Assembly: GCA_017163975.1 (NCBI GenBank)
Contig: JAFFSR010000362.1
Span: 1,568,501 to 1,632,500 of the forward strand
Source: Anastatus disparis
Lineage: Eukaryota; Arthropoda; Insecta; Hymenoptera; Eupelmidae
Reading direction: 5' to 3'
Length of the DNA: 64,000 nucleotides
Below the pieces are notes generated by a model. The model was not told the origin of the DNA and searched no databases. It was given only the letters and a program-made list of their open reading frames with translations. Positions 35,500 to 45,956 of the stretch are shown piece after piece; the stretch's first letter is position 1; the number at the start of each line of letters is the position of its first letter. Both the position numbers and the translations under genes were made by a program.

Positions 35500-35870
35500 G
35501 GGCCTAAAAAAAGAGGCCTGGAAATATAAGGCCTAGAAAAATATAGAGCGCAAACAAATATAGGATCCAAAAAAATAAGGCCTAAAAAAATATCGGACCC
35601 AGAAAAATATAGGACCCAAAAAATATAGAACCCCAGAAATAAGGCCCAAACAAACATAGAGCCCAAGAAAATATAAGAATCAAAAAAATATTGAGCCCAA
35701 AAAAATAAGACCCAGAAAAATGTAAGACCCGAAAACATATAAAACTTAAAAAAATATAGACACAAAAAAAATGTTAGGCCCAAAAAAATATAAGGCCCAA
35801 AAAAGAAGCCTTAGAAAAATATAGAGCCCAAGAAAATATAAAAACTAAAAAAAAAGAGCCCAAATAAGGT
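35500..35870. repeat. Degenerate minisatellite, AAAAATATAGGGCCCA type
   Basis: A ~17-20-bp unit (GGCCCAAAAAAATATAG with variants) recurs about 20 times. The same family recurs at 56460-57025. Open frames on the minus strand (Phe/Leu/Gly-rich) are by-products. Confidence 0.85.
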
Positions 35871-36221
35871 AAAGTAAGGTAATTTGGGACAACGTTCAAC
35901 TTGGGACATAATTCTGGGCATCAATAAAGATTGTTATTTTTAAATATGATAATATGATAAATATTAAAAAGTAAAATTATTCATAGTAAACTAAGCTGTT
36001 GTTTATACGAATAATTACTTTATATAATTAAATAAAAATTTAAAAATAATTTAAATAAATAAAAGAAATGAGGTTGTATAATAAGTTAGGAAATGACGTA
36101 CATATGGGCCCATCCATTGCTAAAACTGCTATTTATACATATGATAAAAAAAAAGAATTCCTTTTATCACATGTAAATAGTGACTTTAGTTAATAATACG
36201 ATAGTAAAGGATACTTTTTAG
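35871..36221. other. AT-rich stretch left of the LTR element
   Basis: No gene seen. It ends with AAGT (36222-36225), the left copy of the LTR element's target duplication. Confidence 0.5.
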
Positions 36222-36225
36222 AAGT

Positions 36226-36845
36226 TGTGACGTGGTACGTCCCAATAAAAAATTTTTGTTAGTTAAAAATTTTTAACTTTGTTTATTTCACGTGCACGTT
36301 TTTTTTCACGACACGTCACAACGATTATTAATTTATAAATCACCAGGGCACTAAAACATACCACCGGCTTATTCACCGACCCTGGCGTATCTTATTGAAA
36401 AAGAATAAATAATTAATCAAACGAACTCTTCCTTTTTGTTTACCGGTACACGAGGAGCACGACTAGCAGAAGCGCGCGGCGGCCATTACATACACAGTCA
36501 TAGACCATGTGTATGAGTGCCAGTGCTGCTTACGCAAACCGTAGTAGTAGGTAGGGTATCTCTACTACCACTACATAGCAGCAACCGCGCGTGCGCTAGG
36601 AGTGGCGCACGACGAAGAAGATGTAGAAAAAGAGGGAAACACAAGAGAGAAGAAAGAAAAAGATGGAAAGATAAACATACGATGGGAGCAAATCAAAAGT
36701 GATGGCGCGCCTCTTTCTCGCGCAGTGAAGAAAGAGGGAGAAGCTAAATGATAAACAGAGACCGAGAAAGCATGGAGAAGGGAGAGTAACACTCTTGCTC
36801 CTGCTTAAGTACAGCTGCACTGAGTAGCCTATATGTGTGCATATA

Positions 36846-36924
<79 letters not shown>

Positions 36925-38032
36925 TAGATAGATAGAGATATCTATACTAGCAGCGACTCTCTCTCTCTCTAATGAATAAAAACGGATAAAAAGAGAGCGT
37001 AGATAAAAAGAAGAATAAAAAGAAGAAATTAGATTAAAATTACTACAGAAAAGGTGGCATGCAGGTTGCAGACTTGCGTTCGAGGACCGGAAGGCAAATT
37101 ATACGAATAGAAAGCAAATACTTGGACAATTGATCAGTCATTGGAGGAATTAAGAATTAAAAAGAGATAGACGATGAGAAAGAGGGAGAAATAGACCGAA
37201 GAAGAAGGAAGTGAGCGTCAAAGGATTCATTCGATTACCGTCCTCGTGCCGTATCGGAACTATAACTCGATAAACCTCATTTTTCTTTGGAAGTAACTGC
37301 TTAGAAATTTCGTGAGCCTTTTCTTTTTCGATAGCTGTGAAGAAATTGCAGAGTTGGATAGACCAGGAAGCAGTTGAGCAGCCAGATTTTCAGAAGGAGG
37401 TTTTTGCTGCCCTGATCCGTCAACCAGCCCAAATTCCGCAGCCGGCGCCGACCAGTTGCTTTGTGCAGAGAGAAAGAGAGAGAGATATACGACCTGAGGC
37501 CATCACCGCCATCATCGACCAATTCGTCGCCATCGCCGACCAAATTACTGTGTCAACGAGAACTTCTACAACGGTGAGTGGACTGTAGTCCGAATCGATA
37601 AAGATATTTTTTTTTTTTTGTAAACTGACGGCTCTCGCCGATTCAAGTGTAAATTCAGTGCGTGCGAAAAATTAAGATTTAAAGTGATTGTGACAACGTG
37701 AATTAATACAAATTAGAAATTTTAGTTGTAGCGAGGCGTAGTTAAAAGTGCGAAAAATTTGATTGTAAAGATTAATTTGTAGTTCGATAAAGTGAAATTA
37801 AATCGACCACGTTTTCAACGATTTCGTTGACCGGTTAAATTCTCTTTAATTATATTAAATTAATTTTAATAATAAATTCTTTATTGACCGGGAATTAAAA
37901 TTTGAGATCGGTGGACATAGTGGTGCGGATTACGTAATAAATTTCATGACGCGGGCCTTAGCGGCCATCTTGTAGATTAGATTAAAATTGTAGACCATCC
38001 GAAGTCAGAATTTAAATATTAAATTTCTTTTA

Positions 38033-38089
<57 letters not shown>

Positions 38090-38825
38090 AAGATTTCGAG
38101 AGTGCGGGAGTGCAATGCGACTATGTGTCTAACGGTTTCGTTGACCGTAAAATTAAAGTTAAATTAGAGTAGTAATTCAAAGAAGGGTTTAAATAATCAT
38201 TTTTTTTATTGACTGGCAATTAAGCCAATAGACCGCTAGACGCGTAGGATCAGTGTGTGTGAGAGAGAGAGAGAAAAGTGCGCGGGCTCTTGGTAGCCAT
38301 ATTGTTGAAAGAAAGTCGACCATACCGTAACTTCATTTTCCTTTGTTATTTCAGTAAGGATGTTAAATAAAAATAAAATAAATTAACTTTATGAAATTTA
38401 TAGTGACCGGGATGTATGGGTTATGAGTGTGCGCGAGTTAAATAAATAAAGTCATAGATTAAATCAATAGAGAGTTTCATAGCAAATTTATATTTTCTTT
38501 TGTTGTAATAAGTTAAACCTAAGTTAAAATTAAAGTGTTACAATTTGAACCAATAATATTCATTTTTTTTTGTGTGTGCAATACCTCTCCCAATTTCGAC
38601 TTAAATAAAGTTTAACACTAGAGGTCGCCCATATCCCAGCCAAGACCGCCCGAAATTCATGCTGCCGACGAGTAAGCCGGAGGCCTGTCTGGCGCTCTCA
38701 ATAAATTAAAGATTCTTTCTTTTCGACAGGCCGAACTTTGCATGCGGGGACGGGCAAAGTTATATTAACTTATTCAATAACTTATTTATTGAAATTTTAA
38801 TTTATAACTAAATTCTCACATCGCA
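36226..38825 (+). repeat. 5' LTR (2600 bp)
   Basis: Direct copy of 48424-50321. It is 747 bp longer in one block (36684-37430), which the 3' LTR replaces with 7 bp. It contains TA microsatellites (about 36842-36921 and 38034-38087), a GA run, AATAAA signals in its last 250 bp and a splice-donor-like site at 37574. It lacks ~50-bp and ~20-bp segments present in the 3' LTR. At 2.6 kb it is long for an insect gypsy element. Confidence 0.95.
37574..37579 (+). promoter_or_regulatory. Putative splice donor in the 5' LTR
   Basis: ACG|GTGAGT matches the consensus 5' splice site well. It directly follows a short open frame that ends six codons later at the same place in both LTRs (49027 in the 3' LTR). 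It could be the donor joined to the acceptor at 45947 to make a subgenomic mRNA. Transcription start and use are unknown. Confidence 0.45.
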
Positions 38826-38827
38826 AA

Positions 38828-38846
38828 TGGCACCAGAACGTGGGGC
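38828..38846 (+). promoter_or_regulatory. tRNA primer-binding site
   Basis: TGGCACCAGAACGTGGGGC begins 2 bp after the 5' LTR, as expected for a site pairing with the CCA-ending 3' end of a host tRNA that primes minus-strand DNA. The exact tRNA was not determined. Confidence 0.85.
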
Positions 38847-40087
38847 TTGGTTCGGGAAAATTTCTAGTGAAAAATTTTAGTCGGAAGTTGAGAGAGAAAA
38901 GTGAAAAAAGAGAGTGAAGTAAATTCAAAATTTTTGACCGGAGTAAAACGTGAGAAAAGTAAAATATATTAGTGCATAGTGTTAACTAAGAGGTGTAAAA
39001 TTTTTTTTGTATAAGTAAATCAGATTAATCTCCTTTTTCGTTGGTTAGGAGCGGAGTGTCACAATCACTTAATAAAATAAAGTAAAGCGAGCGTAATACT
39101 GTAATAGTATCCCCAGAAATTGCGTCATTTACATAATTTAAAATTTCTATATATATTTCTACATATATACATATATATATATAATTGACATAAAATAATT
39201 TTCCATTCCCACATTACCCCCTTCCACACCCAACTACGAACAATAAATTATTAACGTAAGAGTCATTGTAAAATTTAAAATTTATTCAAAGTAGTGATTA
39301 AAATTTTTTTTTCGATAAGTTAGTAAAGAATTTTTATTGTGTTTAAAGTAAAAGATATCAGAGAAATAAAATAAAGTAAAGTTTCTTGTATTTCAAATTC
39401 CGAAAAATTAAATTTTTTTGCTAGCATAGTTGATTACATTATTAGTTCACCAAAAATATCACTTGACCCCCACCCTTGCCTTAGACCACTGTGCCATATG
39501 AAGCTGACCCAATAAATCTCCCACATATACTTATATTATAATAATTTATATACATATTATCATACATATATTTATTTCTACATATTTCCCCACACACATA
39601 TATTTATTGATATTGACCAGAAGATAAAGAAGAATATTATTAATCAAATTAAAACGAAAGAAGAAAAATTCTTAAGAAGAGAATAAAATTAGTAAACAGA
39701 AAATTATAACAAACCAAGAGGAAAAGTTGGGAATAAGAAGATTTATTGAACAAAATAAGAAATCTGCGAAGATAAAAATTAAAGAAGAGTAGAAGTATAA
39801 AAGAAATAAGAGTATCAAGAAAAAAAAATTACTAAAACTTAAAACCTTTTTATTTCCTGTATTACTATCGTAATTTATACTATATATACATATATATATT
39901 TATTTCGTCCCAGCTTACAAACGTACCCAAGGCACAGTGGTAACCTTAACTTTACTAGTAGAAAACCGAGAAGCGTGTACCTTGCAATACGTGACCTCTG
40001 TTTGAAGATTCCAGAGAGATAGACTCGCGAAATTTCTTTGGTTTAGGAAGATAGTTAGAAATTATAGAGGTTAGGTCAAAAGAGATT
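38847..40087 (+). other. 5' untranslated leader of the LTR element
   Basis: About 1.2 kb of AT- and A-rich sequence between the primer-binding site and gag, with several short TA/CATA runs (39150-39180, 39535-39605). No open frame of note. Presumably it holds packaging signals. Confidence 0.6.
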
Positions 40088-42373
40088 ATGGAAATGGCAC
40101 AACCAACAAAAAGTACAAGAGGTCGTCGTACGACCAACCCACTAGACCATTATCACCCAACTCTAGTAGCAGGAATAAAGAAAATGGACCCATGGGAAGT
40201 GTCACAGAGATTGGATAGTATGACATGTAGCACCGTGGGATCATTACCAGTCCTACGAAGCAGGCTAATCAGGGCAAGCACCCGTGAGATAGAACCACAC
40301 AAGAGAGTACCGTGGAACCCAATAGTCGACGAAAGACAAAGCTAAATCACAGTTACGACGAGGAATTTCTTAATGGCGCCGTCAGAAGATGAAGATGATC
40401 CAGAAGCTAATCAGGGGGCTCAGTTCGACAGGCGAGGAACAAGGCGGACCGACCAAAGTGGAAATGGGTTAGAAGCTACCCCAGCTTCGACAGCAGGATC
40501 GAATGCACCACCAGCGAGGACCCGTGTAGTACAGACTACCGCTTGCATGGCAGCAGTAACGACCACCACTTCTACGACTCCTACTACCACCATGGCCGGT
40601 ACTTTTAATAGTGCTTCGTTACAAACGGTAGCTAGTGCAAGAACCGCAATGTCAGCGACTGGAGTGGCCGCCCGGTATATCGCCATGTCCAACCATGCAC
40701 CTCTAGGTTACTTCTATGATGTGACGTCCATCTTAGGCTCAGTAGGATGGAACTCCAGGAACACACAGATCCCACGATGGACATTAAACACCACCTATAC
40801 CTGGAGACCGGAGACGCCATCAACTACCCCGGCTATACGAAGCCAACAGCCACCAGTAGTATCACAGACCCCCGGCGAAGTTCTTATTGACGAATTGATA
40901 GCCATGGATGACCTCTGTATACCAGAAGAAGAAGAGCTCAATGAGGAAGAGATTGAAGATGCCTATGCTACTTTCTTCAACCAATCAAACTTAGAAATTC
41001 CTGGACAAAGGGTACGCAGTGAAACTCCAGATGAGGCACTGAATCAACAGGCAGATGTACGCATAGATGCTGGCAGAGACCAATATCAGCGAACCACTGC
41101 TGGCATGACCAGGGAAACGCCAAGATGTGGCAACAGTGGCAATAGAGGTTGCAGAGGCGCAAGAGACCATGGAGTTAACCAGTTAAGAGACAACCATGAT
41201 CGACGACGAGATGCACCAAGGGAAAATCTACGAGACAATAACGAGCGAAACGAAAGAAGAGACCGAAGAGATAGCGGAGATCGAAGGGATAGAAGAGATA
41301 GAAGAGATAGAGAAGACAAAGGAAACAGACGAAATAGAAGAGATAGAGAGCCCAGAGGTCACAGAAGAAATCGACGAGATGATGATTACAGTGACTATTC
41401 AGATAGTTTCAGCGACACAGAAGATTACAGCAGTGATAAGAATTATCGAAGACCCAGAAGCCACCCGGTGGATATGACCGACCGAGACAACGCTGTCAAC
41501 AAAACACTGAAAAATTGGAAGATTTCCTTCAGCGGAGATGACAGAGAAGGACCGGAGGAGTTTCTCGCCAGGTTGAATAACTGTCGGAGAAACACTGGGA
41601 TTCCAGATGAAGATCTTCTAAGATCTATACCCTGCGTGTTTACCGGTGCAGCAAGCGTCTGGTATAGGACCGCGGAATTAGAAGTACACGATTGGAAGAG
41701 CTTCAAATGGACCTTCAGACATCAATACGTTGGCGATGTCAAGCGAGTCGACCTTTTTGACGAGCTGAAAAGGCGGACTCAGGCAAAGGGTGAGAGCATA
41801 GCTCACTTCATATCTTGCTTCAGATGCATCGTGGGATACTTTAAAAACCCACCGAGTACAGCTGCAGTGATACCTGAGCAGATGCCTATGACAGTATGGC
41901 CGCAAAATGTAATACCGCCGGTTAACTGGTGGAGTACACTAGCTGGACCACAATATGATGTAAGCAGGCGATATCAACAGTCAGCGAACATAGCTAGTGG
42001 AGCCAATGGAGCAGCCAGAGGCCAACTGCAGTACTCAGCGTGCTATACATGTCAGACCGTTGGACACCGAGCAAAGGACTGTCCACGAAGAATCTGTCGC
42101 TCCTGTGGAGATATGGGTCATTCGATGAATATTTGCCCCAACCAATCGACCCCAGCGAATAGACCTAATCAAATTTACACATCAAGAAATGCGAATTGGA
42201 CCCCAAACCAAGTCAATCAGGCACAAAGACCTGATCAACAAAGAACAGCGAACCTGCAACAATCACCGGGAAACGGAGCAGCGGGGGGGCAGAACCCAGC
42301 TCAACCATCCCCCCCCCCTCTGATGCAAAACCCTTTAATGCCTCCGACTTGGCCACCGACTGGGAACAATTAG
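40088..42373 (+). pseudogene. gag: gag: SAP-like start, capsid region, two zinc knuckles
   Basis: Structural gene for the capsid and RNA-binding proteins. The ATG at 40088 opens a frame with one in-frame TAA (40343-40345). Translation could restart at the ATG at 40373, giving 666 residues. The 85-residue head contains a helix pair resembling a SAP nucleic-acid-binding motif (weak call). From 40373: a Thr/Ala-rich region, an acidic stretch, an Arg/Asp-rich tract (about residues 275-345), a gag domain (about 370-490, WKISFSGDDREGPEEFL), then two CCHC knuckles, CYTCQTVGHRAKDC and CRSCGDMGHSMNIC (about 558-590), and a Gln/Pro tail. The stop at 42371 lies inside the pol frame. The early TAA may be a true start boundary or a recent nonsense change. 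Confidence 0.9.
42235..42373 (+). promoter_or_regulatory. gag-pol overlap with candidate -1 slippery sites
   Basis: Pol lies in the -1 frame relative to gag. The pol frame has no stop from 42235 onward and gag ends at 42373, leaving a 139-nt overlap without a pol ATG. It contains G GGG GGG at 42283-42289 and a C10 run (42309-42318) that can be read C CCC CCC, both phased for a -1 slip from gag. Either could be the frameshift site. Homopolymer length errors cannot be excluded. Confidence 0.6.
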
Positions 42374-45300
42374 ATCAAGAACAGCGGAAAGAGTACCTAA
42401 ACCCAAACTTAAAGATAGAGACCCCTACCGTAGAGAAAATACCCCAAACAAACGAAACACAAGAGCCCATGAAGATACTCTCCCCACTCGAGTTTGCAGA
42501 GAAATACTCTAGAGAAGGGATTCTGAGGACCATGGAGCACTTGCAAGAGAGAAAGAAGAAACTAGCATTATTAGAGCAAGAAACATTACAACTGAGTGAA
42601 GAGTCTGACAACGAAGAGAGAGATAGATTTAGAAAACTAGCAGAGTTGAATAAAGTATTAAGTATACTAGATGAAGAAGAAGAAAAACACCCATCTATAT
42701 CTAGGCCCAAGGCTCGTGCAGAAGAAAGTAAGTCTAGTCGAGGGGGGGAGAAATATCCACCTGTGACGACCGAAATCAGATCTGAACCTGAAGACGATAA
42801 CAATGCTATAGCAGGCATGTGTAATAAAAATCGGAATTTCCTGGATGTAGTGCTCGGAGGGAGACAATACCAGGCCTTATTCGACACTGGAGCAATGGTG
42901 TCGTTGATAGGACCAAGAGTAGCCCAGAGATTCCAAGATAGATTAATACCAGCCCGCACAGTGATCAGAAGCGTCATAGGAGGATCTGCTCGAATAATTG
43001 GAAAATTACCAGTAGATTTGGAAGTAGATGGATGTGTGAGACGACTAGAAATGAAAGCTATTTATGCTTTAGACCATAATGTCATTCTAGGAATAGATTT
43101 CTGTCGACTCTGGGAAATAGAAACGAAGTTTAGTGAAAATTTATGGAGAATGAGAGATGGTGAATGGAGAGAATTCAATAACGGAGACCATACCCACACC
43201 CTTGTTTTCGGAGAATAAGCTGGAATTGTAGAATTAGATGGTGAGCAAAGAGTAAGAATCGAAAACCTAGTAAATAAGATCATACCTCAACCAACAGACA
43301 TACCAGGTACCACTGACTTGTCGGAGCATCACATAGACGTAATGGAAGCAGCACCGATAAAACAGAAACCTAGGAGGATGTCGCCGATGATGTTGCAGAT
43401 CGCTAATCGAGAAATAGAGACGATGTTGCGAAACAACGTAATTGAAAGGTCAGCAAGTGAATGGAGCAGTCCACCAGTGATACTTAGGAAACCTGACGGG
43501 GAGTACCGATTCTGTGTTGACTATAGGGAATTGAATAAGGTCACTAGGAAGGACGCATATCCAATACCTAGTATGGACTCAATCCTAGATAAGCTAAGAA
43601 AGGCCAGATACCTCACCAAAATTGACCTGAAGCAAGCATATTTCCAAATTCTCATGGAGGAGAATAGTAGAAAGTATACTGCTTTCTCAGTACCTGGCTC
43701 AGGTCTCTGGCAATTCAAGAAAATGCCTTTCGGATTGACCAACGCACCAATGACCTTCCAAAGGCTCATCGACGCCCTCTTTGGACCGGAATGTGAACCT
43801 AACGTGTTTGGTTACCTCGACGATATTATAATTGCTACTGAGAACTTCGATGATCATATAAAATGGCTAGAAAAACTACTAGTGAGACTGGTAGACGCTG
43901 GATTGACTGTGAACAAGAAAAAGTGTGAAATTTGCTGCTCACAGATCACCTACCTTGGATTCATATTAGACAATGAGGGGCTAAGACCGGATCCAGACAA
44001 GGTAGCACCAGTCGTCAACTATCCAGCACCTCGTACTGTGAAACAACTGCGACGATTTCTTGGAATGGTAGGATGGTACTCCAGATTTATTGAACATGAT
44101 TCGGAAAAGAAAGTTCCAATAGTGAAGCTGTTAAGGAAAAGCAGAGAATGGAGTTGGGAAGACGAGCAACAGAGGGCGTTCGAAGACCTGAAAAGAGCCT
44201 TAACAACTGCTCCTGTACTCGCCAGGCCTGACTTTAATAAGCCATTCACTGTACAATGTGATGCCAGCGACTTTGCAATAGGAGCAGTATTGACCCAAGA
44301 ACACGAAGACGGTGAACATCCAATTGTTTACGTAAGCAGAGTACTGACAGCTGCAGAGAGAAACTATACTACCACAGAGAAGGAGTTATTAGCGGTAATA
44401 TGGGCAATCGAGAAACTTAGACCTTATCTTGAAGGTTATACCTTCAAGATTATCACAGACCATAGTGCGTTGAAATGGCTACAGAAGCTAAAAGACCCAA
44501 CAGGACGACTAGCAAGATGGGCATTAAAAATGCAACAATGGTCATTTGAGATCGTACACCGACGTGGAGCATTACATCACGTACCTGATGCTCTCTCGAA
44601 AATGTACGAAGGTCAAGATGAAGAAGAACATGTGTGCGCTTTCGAAGAGATCAAGGATGAAAAATACAACGAGAGAGTCAAAGAAATAGAGACCAACCCT
44701 TACAAATACCCTGGATAGAAATTAGAAGATGGATTGCTATATAGATTTAGGAAAGAACCATTACTCCACCCAGTGACCCACGGAGAAGAAGGATGGCGAC
44801 TCGTAGTACCAGCAGAACACCGAGAAAGAATACTGCAAGATGCTCATTGTCATCCTTCCTCAGGGCATCTAGGACTAAAAAAGACCTATGATAAAGTTAT
44901 CAGGGAGTATTATTGGCCAGGAGTATACTATGACACCACTCTATTTGTGAAGGAGTGCGATGACTGTCAACGATATAAGACCAAGCAAACCGGACCTCAA
45001 GGATTAATGGGAAACCGTGTCGTTGAGAGACCATGGCTGGTAGTATCAGCTGACATGATGGAATTTCCTCCTAGTAAAGGCCAAAATAAATACTTACTAG
45101 TCTTCCAGGACCTTTTCACCAAATGGATCGAGTTGAAACCACTAAGAACAGCTGATGGAAAAGCAGTAGCTAAAGCTTTCGAAGAGCTGATTTTATTCAG
45201 GTGGGAGACTCCTAAGTACTTGCTGACGGATAACGGAAAGGAGTTTGATAACAAACACCTAGACCAAGTGCTACGAGAATACGGAGTATCTAGAGTTACG

Positions 45301-45897
45301 ACACCGCCATATCACCCGCAGGCTAACCCAGTTGAACGTGCGAATAGGACCTTGAAGACCATGATAGCGACCTTTGTAAAAGAGGATCATAGGACTTGGG
45401 ACCAGCATCTTCATGAATTTAGACATGCAGTTAACACAGCGACGCAGTCGACACTTAAGACCTCTCCAGCGTTCTTGAATTATGGTTGACATCCCAGTCC
45501 GGTAAACAGCTTACGAAGAGAGGTGGAACAAACGAAACCAATAACTAGAATAAATCCTGAAGACTGGGCAGATAGGGTAAAACGGTTAGACGCACTAAGG
45601 GACTTAGTAATAAAAGCGAAAGAAAAACAAGCAAGGGAATATAATAAAGGTAGGAAGGATATTAGGTTTAATGTAGGGGATATAGTCATGCGACGTTCTC
45701 ACCCGCTTTCGAACGCAGCTAACCGATTCTCCGCGAAACTCGCACCAAAATACGACGGACCGTTTAAAATATTAAAAGTCAAATCACCGTTAGTATATGT
45801 AGTCGAAACAGAGGGCGGTAAGCGCAATGCGAAGGTACACGTTTCAGAACTCAAAAGATATATACCCTCTAGAAATAAACCTGACATGAAACCCTAA
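42235..45897 (+). pseudogene. pol: pol: protease, RT, RNase H, integrase; three in-frame stops
   Basis: One continuous -1-frame reading of about 1200 codons, interrupted by TAA (43216), TAG (44716) and TGA (45487) but by no frameshift. The aspartic protease is marked by FDTGAMVSLIG (Asp at 42883). The RT runs from about 43400 to 44050, with KIDLKQAYFQI, MPFGLTNAP and catalytic YLDD (43813-43824). RNase H starts near 44240 (CDASDFAIGAVL, Asp at 44260; later TDHSALKWL). Integrase has the HHCC zinc site (about 44848-44970), catalytic Asp at 45052, LTDNGKEF (Asp at 45229) and Glu at 45334. A C-terminal domain (GDIVMRR, KYDGPFKI) ends at 45897. The retained sense between stops suggests recent inactivation. 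Confidence 0.93.
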
Positions 45898-45910
45898 ACC
45901 TAAACAAACT

Positions 45911-45956
45911 AATACTGACCTGTGATAGATTTATTTCTTATTTACAGATACCAACA
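45911..45956 (+). promoter_or_regulatory. Putative splice acceptor before ORF3
   Basis: A branch-point-like ACTAATACTGACC (about 45909-45921) and a T-rich tract precede TTTACAG (AG at 45946-45947). The ATG of ORF3 comes 10 nt later (45957). This suggests ORF3 is made from a spliced mRNA, as env is in errantiviruses. Confidence 0.6.

Noticed and set aside
35433..35783. Phe/Leu-rich minus-strand protein resembling a membrane protein
   Set aside because: It is the reverse reading of the GGGCCCA/AAAAATATA minisatellite; the same artefact occurs at 56428-56724.
36842..36921. TATA-box cluster as a promoter
   Set aside because: It is a long TA microsatellite that differs between the LTRs; no basis to call a promoter.
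37337..37588. Open frame in the 5' LTR (83 codons) and its copy in the 3' LTR
   Set aside because: The first part is missing in the 3' LTR and there is no known domain. I kept only the splice-donor-like site at its end.
41086..42977. Long minus-strand open frames opposite gag and pol
   Set aside because: Shadows of the plus-strand coding sequence (Ser/Leu-rich mirror of Arg/Asp- and Glu-rich stretches).
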